10,570 bases of DNA from contig JAHJUV010000077.1 of assembly GCA_018828825.1 (NCBI GenBank), forward strand, positions 1-10,570. Reading direction: 5' to 3'. How positions within the stretch are numbered: the first letter of the stretch is position 1; each line of letters begins with the position of its first letter. The DNA is from Planctomycetota bacterium. Lineage in GTDB: Bacteria > Planctomycetota > Phycisphaerae > Sedimentisphaerales > UBA12454. Below are positions 1-6,817 of this stretch, piece after piece. Made by a program: the position numbers and the translations under genes. Under the pieces are notes generated by a model. The model did not search any database. It saw only the letters and a list, made by a program, of their open reading frames with translations, and was not told where the DNA came from.

Positions 1-53
1 CATATAAAACTGGATAATCATTGTTAGGTAATTACATATTTTAGCAATAGAAC

Positions 54-977
54 ATGGCGAGTAAGGACCACTACGTATCACAAACATACTTGCGGCTCTT
101 TGTTGGGCCCAATGGTGGATTAGTGCCTTATTACAAGAATGCTCGTGTTATTGTTGGCAAATCCAAAAGCCCTAAATCAATATGCTTTGAAATAGAGGGT
201 AATACAAACAAATACTTTGAATACCCTAGGATTCTCGAAAAACGTCTTCCTGCTTTTGAAAATCCATGGAAAGATAATGTCGATAGGTTAGAACAACGTG
301 TTTTTAATGCAAAAACGAAATCCAAATTAGAACACCGTATTCTTGATGCAAAAACGAAGTTTGAATTAGCTGGATATATCGCCTTTTTAAGATTATGTAC
401 CCCAACAGCCAAACGAATTGCACAACAAGGGCTCTCTGATATGCACAAGTTTGTACAAGAGAGAGTAATGCTATCAACTACGGACAATGCCACCTATTTA
501 AGTGATAAAGACAAATGTATTTTGCGTGAGGTGATTCTAAAAAGAGAAAGAGGACCCGATATCGAAAGGGAGCACGCTCATGCACAATGCATGGTGAGTT
601 TAGACGGGGTGACATACAGATACTATTGTTCATCTTGGATGATTCTTATCAATGAGACAAATATCCCATTTATTACAAGCGATAATCCGGCAATACTGTA
701 CCGTCAAGACATTCAACAACAGATAGCTCAAACATATATACCGCTTAAACCATCCATGGCCTTGTTAATCACACCCGATCTCGATATTGATGACCCTACT
801 TTGGAAGATGCAAAAAGGTATAGCAACAGTAAAAACGGTTTCGGTTTCATTCCGCAATCAGGTGTGACATGTGTGAACAAGTTCAATGAAGCTATCGTTA
901 AGAGTGCAGAAAGAATGGTTCTTCATCAGAAAAAAGAGGATTGGCTTGAGCAATTAGTCCGCAAATATAGTAAGTAG
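54..977 (+). CDS. DUF4238 domain protein, function unknown
   Basis: A 307-residue protein that I assign to the DUF4238 family from two hallmarks: an N-terminal H-Y-V-x-Q block (residues 6-10, followed by a Y-L-R-x-F element) and a central P-F-I-T-S-D-N-P block (205-212), followed by Y-I-P-L-x-P-S at about 229-235. These conserved polar residues look like an active or binding site, but the biochemical role of the family is not known to me. There is no signal peptide or membrane segment, so it is probably cytoplasmic. Residues 80-92 and 93-105 are a tandem 13-residue duplication. The gene is visibly more AT-rich than pdxJ and dapA next to it, which suggests horizontal acquisition. No clear Shine-Dalgarno precedes the ATG at 54; the start is chosen because the H-Y-V motif normally lies within the first ten residues of the family. 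It stands alone, 80 bases upstream of pdxJ, which has its own promoter. Confidence 0.8.
   Translation: MASKDHYVSQTYLRLFVGPNGGLVPYYKNARVIVGKSKSPKSICFEIEGNTNKYFEYPRILEKRLPAFENPWKDNVDRLEQRVFNAKTKSKLEHRILDAKTKFELAGYIAFLRLCTPTAKRIAQQGLSDMHKFVQERVMLSTTDNATYLSDKDKCILREVILKRERGPDIEREHAHAQCMVSLDGVTYRYYCSSWMILINETNIPFITSDNPAILYRQDIQQQIAQTYIPLKPSMALLITPDLDIDDPTLEDAKRYSNSKNGFGFIPQSGVTCVNKFNEAIVKSAERMVLHQKKEDWLEQLVRKYSK
291..368 (+). repeat. Tandem 39-base duplication inside the DUF4238 gene
   Basis: Two adjacent 39-base units (291-329 and 330-368) match at 31 of 39 positions by direct comparison. They encode E-x-R-x-x-x-A-K-T-K-x-x-L twice. The duplication is in frame and would extend a probable helix by 13 residues. 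The divergence between units shows it is not very recent. Confidence 0.85.
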
Positions 978-1004
978 CGGGTGGATGCAATCGTCTCTCA
1001 TTTA

Positions 1005-1043
1005 CCGACAGGCTGTTTTTCGCTTGCCCGACAGGTTCTGTCG
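1005..1043 (+). promoter_or_regulatory. Candidate operator: repeated CCGACAGG with palindrome
   Basis: CCGACAGG occurs twice, 23 bases apart (1005-1012 and 1028-1035), about two helical turns. The second copy is part of a perfect 6+6 palindrome CGACAG-GTT-CTGTCG (1029-1043). That palindrome fills the spacer between the -35 and -10 boxes of the putative pdxJ promoter, a typical position for a repressor site. No known regulator is recognised, and the arrangement could also be a hairpin remnant. Confidence 0.4.
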
Positions 1044-1051
1044 AGTATAAT
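1024..1051 (+). promoter_or_regulatory. Putative pdxJ promoter (leaderless)
   Basis: TTGCCC (1024-1029), a 16-base spacer and a perfect TATAAT (1046-1051) form a sigma-70-like promoter. The expected start of transcription, about 7 bases past the -10 box, falls at or within a base or two of the pdxJ ATG at 1058. No Shine-Dalgarno is present between the -10 box and the ATG, so the transcript would be leaderless. Confidence 0.55.
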
Positions 1052-1057
1052 CCAAAT

Positions 1058-1792
1058 ATGACAAAACTAAGCGTAAATTTGAATAAAATCGCATTGGTAC
1101 GCAATGCGCGGACGTTAGGAATCCCGAGCGTAATCAAAGCGGCGAAAACGTGCATCGCGGCCGGTGCGTACGGAATAACAGTTCATCCCCGGCCGGACGA
1201 GAGACATATTAGATACAGCGATGTTTACGAATTGAAACCTGTGGCGGGCGGAGTCGAATTTAATATCGAAGGCAATCCGCTCCAAGGCAGGTATATGGAA
1301 ATAATGCCGGACATCAGGCCTGCACAAGCGACACTTGTGCCGGACGTTGTCGGGGCGGTGACGAGCGATGCCGGATGGGATTTGAATGAAGAAAATTTTA
1401 GGAAACTGACGCCTATTATAAATAAGCTCAAGGAGCTTGGGATAAGGGTAAGTATTTTTGTCGAACCTGTGATTGAAACCGTGGAGGCGGCAAAGCAAAT
1501 CGGGGCCGATAGGATAGAACTTTATACCGAGCCTTTCGCGAGGGCCTTTGCGGAAAAGAAAAATCTTGAGTCTCTGACGGCGAAATACGCAGCAGCAGCG
1601 AAAAAAGCTGCCCAAATAGGGCTTGGCGTCAACGCAGGGCACGATTTGAACCTTGATAATCTCAGCTACTTCTGCGAAAATGTAAAGGGCGTAATGGAAG
1701 TGTCAATCGGACACGCATTGATTGCAGATGCGCTCGATATGGGATTGGAAAAGGCCGTGAAGGCTTATTGTGAAATACTTGAGAATAGCTAA
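1058..1792 (+). CDS. pdxJ: Pyridoxine 5'-phosphate synthase PdxJ
   Basis: PdxJ condenses 1-deoxy-xylulose 5-phosphate with 3-amino-1-hydroxyacetone 1-phosphate to pyridoxine 5'-phosphate, the last ring-forming step of the DXP-dependent vitamin B6 pathway, in the cytoplasm. At 244 residues it has the normal length for this TIM-barrel family. Visible signatures are V-N-L-N-K-I-A-x-x-R-N-A-R at 6-18, T-V-H-P-R-P-D-E-R-H-I-R at 41-52 (H43 and H50 correspond to the catalytic and phosphate-binding histidines), the F-N-I-E-G segment with E71, V-N-A-G-H ending at H195, and I-G-H-A-L-I at about 217-222. The N-terminal V-N-L-N-K version, instead of V-N-I-D-H, and the HPRPDERHIR version are the form I associate with Bacteroidota and related phyla. 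The ATG is fixed by the conserved N-terminus and has no Shine-Dalgarno. dapA follows 109 bases downstream with its own ribosome binding site. Confidence 0.95.
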   Translation: MTKLSVNLNKIALVRNARTLGIPSVIKAAKTCIAAGAYGITVHPRPDERHIRYSDVYELKPVAGGVEFNIEGNPLQGRYMEIMPDIRPAQATLVPDVVGAVTSDAGWDLNEENFRKLTPIINKLKELGIRVSIFVEPVIETVEAAKQIGADRIELYTEPFARAFAEKKNLESLTAKYAAAAKKAAQIGLGVNAGHDLNLDNLSYFCENVKGVMEVSIGHALIADALDMGLEKAVKAYCEILENS

Positions 1793-1796
1793 AAAA

Positions 1797-1829
1797 GAAT
1801 TCAGAATACAGAATTCAGTAGTCAGTAGT
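1797..1829. repeat. GAATTCAG-type short intergenic repeat
   Basis: GAATTCAG occurs at 1797-1804 and again at 1811-1818, followed by the related AGTAGTCAGTAG. A third GAATTCAG lies at 10432-10439 in another intergenic space. This kind of imperfect low-complexity repeat is seen between genes in several environmental bacterial lineages; its function is unknown. Confidence 0.5.
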
Positions 1830-1843
1830 AAAATATTTTGGAT

Positions 1844-1876
1844 TTCCCGCTCCCTAAGGGATAAATTTCGCGGGAA
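1844..1876. repeat. REP-like double palindrome between pdxJ and dapA
   Basis: Outer arms TTCCCGC (1844-1850) and GCGGGAA (1870-1876) are exact complements. Between them sits a second small palindrome, TCCC-TAA-GGGA (1851-1861). The structure could fold as a hairpin in the pdxJ 3' end or dapA leader. It lacks a following T run, so a rho-independent terminator is not supported. The inner 11 bases recur, inverted, at 9751-9761. Confidence 0.6.
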
Positions 1877-1901
1877 TGACACTTTGTGATAGGAGTTAAA
1901 A

Positions 1902-2774
1902 ATGTTTAGCGGAACAATGGTAGCACTGATAACGCCATTCGATAGCGGCGAAGTGGATTTTAATACGCTCGAGGAACTTGTGCAGTTTCATATTAAAAGC
2001 GGGATAGACGGGATAGTGCCGTGCGGGACGACGGGCGAATCGCCAACGCTGAGCCATCAGGAACATAGACAAGTCATCGAACGCGTTGTGAAAACTGTCG
2101 GCGGAAAAATTCCGGTAATCGCAGGCACAGGCTCGAACAGTACGGCAGAGGCAATCGAACTTACGGCATTTGCGAAAAAAGTCGGGGCGGACGCATCGCT
2201 GCAGGTAACGCCCTACTACAATAAACCGACACAGGAAGGATTCTTCCAGCACTTCGCGGCGATAGCGGAAGAGGTCGATTTGCCGATGGTACTATATAAT
2301 ATACCGGGCAGATGTGGAGCGGGAATGGTGCCGGCGACAATCGCGAGGCTGGCGAAAATCGAAAATATCGTCGCAGTGAAAGAGGCAACGGGGAAACTGG
2401 ATTATGCAAGCGAGATAGCAGACCTTTGCGATATTACAGTTTTGTCGGGCGACGATTCGCTGACGCTGCCGATTGCATCGGTCGGCGGAAAAGGCGTAAT
2501 CAGCGTCGTGGCGAATATCGTGCCGGGCGATGTGAAAGAAATGACGGATTTGATTCTCGAAGGCGATTTCGTATCGGCAAGAAAATGGCACAATAAACTG
2601 TTCAAACTTTGCAAAACGATGCTGACCATGGCGACAAATCCGATACCAATAAAAGCTGCGATGGCAATGCTTGGTATGGCCTCGGAAGAGATGCGGCTGC
2701 CTATGACGCCATTGGAGGATTCGCAGAAAGAAACACTGCGAAAACTGCTGGCCGAGTACGGTTTAAATGTCTAA
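1902..2774 (+). CDS. dapA: 4-Hydroxy-tetrahydrodipicolinate synthase DapA
   Basis: DapA is a cytoplasmic class I aldolase that condenses pyruvate with aspartate semialdehyde, the first committed step to diaminopimelate and lysine. The 290 residues match the family length. Recognisable elements are the N-terminal G-T-M-V-A-L-I-T-P-F, the G-T-T-G-E-S loop (T43, T44), T-P-Y-Y-N-K-P-T at 103-110, Y132 in V-L-Y-N-I-P-G-R with substrate-binding R137, and the Schiff-base lysine K160 in A-V-K-E-A-T-G. An AGGAG at 1891-1895, six bases before the ATG, supports the start. The region from 1793 holds a short repeat and a REP-like palindrome, so co-transcription with pdxJ is possible but unproven. The stop codon overlaps the ATG of a broken aldo/keto reductase gene in an ATGTCTAA arrangement, suggesting that an ancestral downstream gene was translationally coupled. 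Confidence 0.97.
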   Translation: MFSGTMVALITPFDSGEVDFNTLEELVQFHIKSGIDGIVPCGTTGESPTLSHQEHRQVIERVVKTVGGKIPVIAGTGSNSTAEAIELTAFAKKVGADASLQVTPYYNKPTQEGFFQHFAAIAEEVDLPMVLYNIPGRCGAGMVPATIARLAKIENIVAVKEATGKLDYASEIADLCDITVLSGDDSLTLPIASVGGKGVISVVANIVPGDVKEMTDLILEGDFVSARKWHNKLFKLCKTMLTMATNPIPIKAAMAMLGMASEEMRLPMTPLEDSQKETLRKLLAEYGLNV

Positions 2775-2870
2775 CGAAAAGAGCGAATTCCCGATTTGAG
2801 CCTCGCAGGGAACTTGGCAGAACAGGTTTTAAGGCGACGCAGCTTGGCATCGGGGATGTAGCGGACAGAA
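2767..2870 (+). pseudogene. Aldo/keto reductase 5' fragment, frameshifted and truncated
   Basis: An ATG at 2767 overlaps the dapA stop by 8 bases and opens a frame that ends at TGA 2797-2799 after ten codons. In the next frame (from about 2792 to 2872) the sequence reads R-R-E-L-G-R-T-G-F-K-A-T-Q-L-G-I-G-D-V-A-D-R-N. This closely resembles the extreme N-terminus of NADPH-dependent aldo/keto reductases (R-x-L-G-x-T-G-x-x-V-x-x-L-G-x-G). Everything after the first strand and helix of the barrel is missing: at about 2871 the sequence switches to a GH31-like tail. The fragment carries both a frameshift and a truncation and cannot make an enzyme. Family assignment rests on about 23 residues. Confidence 0.7.
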
Positions 2871-3156
2871 ATGTATGGGCTGGTCACATATGTAAAGGTC
2901 TCCGCAGGGCAACTGAAAAGTATCGAGGTATCCGGCGCCCGGGGCGTGGATATTTATGATTTGGCTGTTTTCACTGACCAGTGGCTGCTTGAAAAGTTGT
3001 CTTTCAATATTAACAGCGACGGCATTGTAAACTTTCTGGACTTTACCGTCTTTGCTAATAACTGGCAGGGCGATATGAATCAATTATCTCAGTTTGCTTC
3101 TCAATGGTTGCAGCGAAGTGCTTATAATGCTGATATTGCCCTTGCTCCCTCCGGCG
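2871..3156 (+). pseudogene. Tail fragment of a GH31/dockerin-like secreted protein
   Basis: The reading frame from 2871 begins M-Y-G-L-V-T-Y-V-K-V and continues through I-E-V-S-G. It is identical in protein, and over 66 bases in DNA, to the end of the DUF5110-like region of the GH31 protein encoded at 3482-6727. Upstream in this frame is a stop (TAG, 2859-2861), so the preceding catalytic part is absent. After the shared segment come dockerin-like repeats: D-I-Y-D-L-A-V-F-T-D-Q-W-L, then N-I-N-S-D-G-I-V-N-F-L-D-F-T-V-F-A-N-N-W, then a partial L-S-Q-F-A-S-Q-W-L. The original stop is lost: the frame runs out of the homologous region near 3150 into sequence belonging to another gene fragment and stops at 3242. 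I read it as the C-terminal scrap of a glycosidase gene moved or left here by recombination. A small expressed protein starting at 2871 is possible but has no Shine-Dalgarno. Confidence 0.75.
2872..2937 (+). repeat. Exact 66-base direct repeat, copy 1
   Basis: These 66 bases are identical to 5784-5849 inside the GH31 gene. Immediately left of the copy the match decays (GACAGAAA against GACGGAAG), and to the right it stops abruptly where the two proteins take different C-terminal modules. Confidence 0.95.
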
Positions 3157-3282
3157 ATGGCGGACCCAGCCCTTTACAAAAAAGGCTCAGAAGTTGCCGC
3201 AGTCACTGCCCGCGCTGCGGAATTAAAAAAACAGCTCGATGAACTTTACACAAGATGGCAGCAGCTCGAGGCAATCCAATAA
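3157..3282 (+). pseudogene. ABC-F ATPase C-terminal fragment
   Basis: In the frame ending at TAA 3280-3282 the last 40 residues read A-D-P-A-L-Y-K-K-G-S-E-V-A-A-V-T-A-R, then A-E-L-K-K-Q-L-D-E-L-Y-x-R-W-x-x-L-E. This charged helix pair with D-P-A-L-Y and L-Y-x-R-W-x-x-L is the typical end of ABC-F proteins (Uup/EttA-type duplicated ABC ATPases acting on ribosomes), whose C-terminal extension is a coiled coil. No ATPase domain precedes it; upstream is the dockerin fragment in another frame. It is therefore a truncated leftover joined near 3150-3160. The assignment is by motif only and rests on a short sequence. Confidence 0.55.
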
Positions 3283-3401
3283 CCCTGCTATTATGATGAT
3301 AGGGTCCAGAGCCGCAACCGTCAGCAAACAGTCAAAAATACGCATTTTTTTCGCAAAAATTCATAAAAATGTGTGTTTTCCAGGGACAGCTATTTCCCCC
3401 T

Positions 3402-3429
3402 TTGTAAATGGAGTAAAAAATGTTATACT
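3402..3429 (+). promoter_or_regulatory. Putative GH31 gene promoter
   Basis: TTGTAA (3402-3407), a 16-base spacer and TATACT (3424-3429) match the sigma-70 consensus reasonably well. They lie 52 bases before the GH31 start codon, giving a leader of about 45 bases with an AGAGGT ribosome binding site at 3469-3474. The rest of 3283-3401 is non-coding and AT-rich, with A and T runs at 3334-3351 and no recognisable gene. Confidence 0.5.
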
Positions 3430-3481
3430 GTCGATGTTACCATAGGTTTTAATATCTATTGAAAGCGTAGAGGTAAGAAAA

Positions 3482-6400
3482 ATGGCAGAGAAATTTCGTT
3501 CACAATTCGTGTTTTATGTAGCAATTATAGCCGTTGTGGCGCTCTTTGGAGCATCAGAGGGCTATGCAGCGCTCGGAAATGTTACTAACGTCACGCAAGA
3601 TGGAGATATTCTTACGATATCAATCGGCTCGGACAAACTCGTGGTCCAAGTGTGCAAACACAATATATTGAATGTAGATTATCAGCCCGCAGGGCTGCTC
3701 AGTCCGGATACGCTTATTGTCGGAAATACCACTTGGCCCTCCATTGGAGCATCCATCGAGACGACAATAAATCCAATGGTTATTACTACGGATAAAATGG
3801 TCGTAAAAATAAACAAAATACCATGCAGGATATCGGTGTACGGCCTTCAAAACAATCTGTTGATTAAGGAACAAGACACAGAAGGCGTGTATGATGACGG
3901 ACTAAAACTAAGCCATAACTCCGGAGATAATTTTTACGGCATAGGTGGATATGATGCGTGGGAAGATTCCTCTGCCGGAATACTCCGAAACAACGGCGGC
4001 AGCGTTCATGCAGGACAGCAAGGTGATTGCGGAGCGCCGATGGTATGGAGTAATAAGGGCTATGGCGTGCTGATAGATTCCGATGGGGGAAATTTTAGTA
4101 TTACAAGCACACAGCTCAACTTCGATAGCTGTTCAAAAACAAATGTGAAATACTATGTTGTTGTGGGCAGGCCGGCGGAAATACTGAGCGGTATCGCTGA
4201 AATCAGCGATAAACCGCCAATGTTACCAAAATGGGCTATGGGCTTTACGAATAGTGAATGGGGAATAGACCAGAACGAGCTAATCCAGATTGTAGATACG
4301 TACCGTGCCAAGAATATACCTATCGATAATTTCACTCTGGATTTTGACTGGAAGGCCTGGGGAGAAGATGACTACGGCGAATGGAGATGGAACACATCAA
4401 AATTTGCCGACGGCAATTCGGGCGGCCTGAAAACGTTGATGGATTCAAAGGGAATCAAGCTGACCGGAATAATGAAGCCGAGAATACATGTCGATACCGT
4501 GCAGGGAACATACGCAACCAGTCACGGCTACTGGATACCGGGACAAAGTCCATATGAAGACTATTTTTCAGGACAACTGGTAAATGATTTGACCTTTGCC
4601 AGTGCGGGCTGCAGAACCTGGTTCTTCGACCACGCGAAACACGCCTTCGATACGGGAATAATCGGCTGGTGGAATGATGAGGCCGACCGCGCAGGTTTCG
4701 GTAACTTTGGCTTTCTGAATATGCAGAGAGGTTTGTATGAGGGACAGAGGGGATATTCCAATAAGAGAGTGTGGTCAATAAACAGAAACTTTTACCTCGG
4801 CTGCCAGCGATATGCCTACGCAATGTGGTCCGGAGATATTAACTCGGGCTTTACGGTCATGGCAAACCAGCGGGAACGAATGCTCTCTGCGATCAATCTC
4901 GGACAATTCAAGTGGGGAATGGATACCGGAGGATTTGGCGGAAATCCAGACAGTGAGAACTACGCCAGATGGATGCAGTTCAGTGCGTTTGTACCGGTAT
5001 TCAGAGTGCACGCCACTAACAATCAACAGCGCCAGCCATGGGTGTACGGAACCAAGGCAGAAGCTGTCTCCAAAGCGGTTGCGCAACTTAGATATACGTT
5101 GATACCATATATCTATTCTTACGAACGCATGGCCTACGAGACAGGGATTGGCCTTGTCAGACCATTAGTGTTTCATTATCCAAACGACAGTGCCGTTGCC
5201 AACAGGGTCGATGAATGGATGTTCGGAGACTATCTGCTTGTGGCCCCTGTGGTAGGCCAGGGGCAGACATCAAAAAGTATCTATTTGCCCGCCGGAACAT
5301 GGATAGACTATTTCAATGGTGGTTCATATGACGGCGGCCAGACCATAAACTACCCTGTCAATGCAGTTACATGGGAGGATGTGCCGCTATTTATAAAAAA
5401 GGGTGCGATAATTCCAACCCAGCAGTTTATGAACTATGTGGGTGAAACAGCGGTAACAACAATCTCGCTCGCGGTGTTTCCGGATACAGTCGTGACAGAT
5501 TTCATATATTATGATGACGACGGCGTAACATACGATTATGAAACCGGCGTATATTTTAAACAAGAGATAACCGCACAGGATGACGGCAACTCTTCAATTG
5601 TTACCATTGGTGCAAAAGAAGGGACTTATACCGCTGCGCTGCAATACTACCTCTGTAAAATATATGGCAGGGGCAGTGCTGATACTAATGAGGTAACATG
5701 CAATGGTTCTGTGCTTAGCCGGTATAACAATCTTGAAGACCTTCAGAATGCTGCGGGCGAGGGATATGCAACCTCGACGGAAGTGTATGGGCTGGTCACA
5801 TATGTAAAGGTCTCCGCAGGGCAACTGAAAAGTATCGAGGTATCCGGCGGCTTGGATACCGAGGCGCCAAGCGTACCGCAGAACTTAACTGTAACGAATG
5901 TAACAGGGTCCTCGGTTTCGTTATCATGGGATAGCTCGACAGACAACGTCGGCGTCGCAGGATATAAGCTCTACCGCAACGGCATAGAGATAGGCGCCAG
6001 CGCCGGCACAACATATACGAATACAGGCTTAATATCATCCACTACGTATACTTACACAGTCAGCGCCTATGACGCCCAAGGCAATGACTCCGCCCAGAGC
6101 AATGCGGTGCAGGCTACCACTGCTGAAGCTGACCCCGGTTTATTGGGCGAATACTTCGACAATATGGACTTAACGGACCGCAAGATTGTCCGGACTGATG
6201 CGACCGTTGACTTTGATTGGGGCGCCGGCTCACCCGACTCGCTTATCGGCGTCGATACCTTTTCTGTGCGCTGGACCGGAAAGGTTCAGCCATTGTACTC
6301 TGAGACCTACACTTTCTACACCAATACCGACGATGGTGTACGGCTTTGGGTCAATGGCCAATCTCTCATCAATCAGTGGGTTGACCAGGCTGCAACGGAA

Positions 6401-6727
6401 CATAGCGGAACGATACCGCTTGCCGCTGGGCAGTGGTATGACATCAAAATGGAGTACTACGAGAATGGCTGGGACGCTTTAGCGCAATTGAGTTGGTCCA
6501 GCCCCAGTCAGGCCAAGCAGATCATTGCCCAAAGTCAATTGTTAGCTGCCGCTGTTCCACCGGAGCCCGACATCAACGGCGACGGTTATGTGGACGAACT
6601 CGACTTAGCTGTTATGGCTGCCAATTGGCTCAAGGCCGTTCCTGCCGGCAGCTCAGGCGATATCAATTACGATGGATTTGTGGACCTGTACGACTTCGCT
6701 CTGCTTGCAGAGGATTGGTGTAAATGA
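3482..6727 (+). CDS. Secreted GH31 alpha-glycosidase with FN3, PA14 and dockerin-like modules
   Basis: A 1081-residue exported enzyme predicted to cleave alpha-linked glucosides or xylosides. Residues 1-29 form a signal peptide (basic K-F-R, hydrophobic stretch 9-24, likely cleavage after G-Y-A). An N-terminal beta-sandwich runs to about 245. The (beta/alpha)8 barrel follows, with W-W-N-D-E-A-D at 396-402, so D399 is the probable nucleophile, and R-Y-A-Y-A-M-W-S-G-D with D452 as probable acid/base, aligning with W-I-D-M-N-E and H-W-T-G-D of human lysosomal alpha-glucosidase. W-G-M-D-T-G-G-F and P-L-V-F-H-Y-P support the family. A C-terminal sheet and DUF5110-like region end near 790. Then come an FN3 domain (about 792-880), a PA14 domain (about 884-1020, a possible sugar-binding module) and two dockerin-type calcium loops (D-I-N-G-D-G at 1030 and D-I-N-Y-D-G). 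The substrate cannot be decided from sequence. No transporter, regulator or second intact glycosidase lies beside it. Confidence 0.93.
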   Translation: MAEKFRSQFVFYVAIIAVVALFGASEGYAALGNVTNVTQDGDILTISIGSDKLVVQVCKHNILNVDYQPAGLLSPDTLIVGNTTWPSIGASIETTINPMVITTDKMVVKINKIPCRISVYGLQNNLLIKEQDTEGVYDDGLKLSHNSGDNFYGIGGYDAWEDSSAGILRNNGGSVHAGQQGDCGAPMVWSNKGYGVLIDSDGGNFSITSTQLNFDSCSKTNVKYYVVVGRPAEILSGIAEISDKPPMLPKWAMGFTNSEWGIDQNELIQIVDTYRAKNIPIDNFTLDFDWKAWGEDDYGEWRWNTSKFADGNSGGLKTLMDSKGIKLTGIMKPRIHVDTVQGTYATSHGYWIPGQSPYEDYFSGQLVNDLTFASAGCRTWFFDHAKHAFDTGIIGWWNDEADRAGFGNFGFLNMQRGLYEGQRGYSNKRVWSINRNFYLGCQRYAYAMWSGDINSGFTVMANQRERMLSAINLGQFKWGMDTGGFGGNPDSENYARWMQFSAFVPVFRVHATNNQQRQPWVYGTKAEAVSKAVAQLRYTLIPYIYSYERMAYETGIGLVRPLVFHYPNDSAVANRVDEWMFGDYLLVAPVVGQGQTSKSIYLPAGTWIDYFNGGSYDGGQTINYPVNAVTWEDVPLFIKKGAIIPTQQFMNYVGETAVTTISLAVFPDTVVTDFIYYDDDGVTYDYETGVYFKQEITAQDDGNSSIVTIGAKEGTYTAALQYYLCKIYGRGSADTNEVTCNGSVLSRYNNLEDLQNAAGEGYATSTEVYGLVTYVKVSAGQLKSIEVSGGLDTEAPSVPQNLTVTNVTGSSVSLSWDSSTDNVGVAGYKLYRNGIEIGASAGTTYTNTGLISSTTYTYTVSAYDAQGNDSAQSNAVQATTAEADPGLLGEYFDNMDLTDRKIVRTDATVDFDWGAGSPDSLIGVDTFSVRWTGKVQPLYSETYTFYTNTDDGVRLWVNGQSLINQWVDQAATEHSGTIPLAAGQWYDIKMEYYENGWDALAQLSWSSPSQAKQIIAQSQLLAAAVPPEPDINGDGYVDELDLAVMAANWLKAVPAGSSGDINYDGFVDLYDFALLAEDWCK
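5784..5849 (+). repeat. Exact 66-base direct repeat, copy 2
   Basis: Identical to 2872-2937. Here it is in frame within the GH31 gene and encodes the last strands before the FN3 domain. It marks the boundary between the enzyme core and its accessory modules. Confidence 0.95.
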
Positions 6728-6817
6728 GAGGTAATTTTGCCTTCTGCCTTATGCTCTCTTATGCCCTTGAGCTCTTGTGTCAATTGTCCCCCGCCTTTGG
6801 TGTTTTTATGGCAGGGT

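Noticed and set aside
1115..1642. Long open frame on the minus strand opposite pdxJ
   Set aside because: It lies wholly under a clear PdxJ gene, has an arginine/cysteine-rich composition typical of antisense shadows, and shows no family motif.
2609..2959. A 116-codon plus-strand frame overlapping the end of dapA as a gene
   Set aside because: Its first half is a shadow of dapA; only the short part from about 2792 to 2872 is meaningful, as an aldo/keto reductase fragment.
3334..3351. AAAAAT ... ATTTTTTT palindrome as a terminator of the ABC-F fragment
   Set aside because: The stem is purely A-T with a tiny loop, too weak to count as a terminator; it is better described as AT-rich spacer.
4455..5102. 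Several open frames on both strands within the GH31 gene
   Set aside because: They overlap the conserved catalytic barrel in the wrong frame and have no ribosome binding sites or recognisable domains.
2872..5849. Diversity-generating retroelement or CRISPR-like explanation for the 66-base repeat
   Set aside because: There are only two copies, no adenine-biased differences, no reverse transcriptase gene and no regular spacer pattern.
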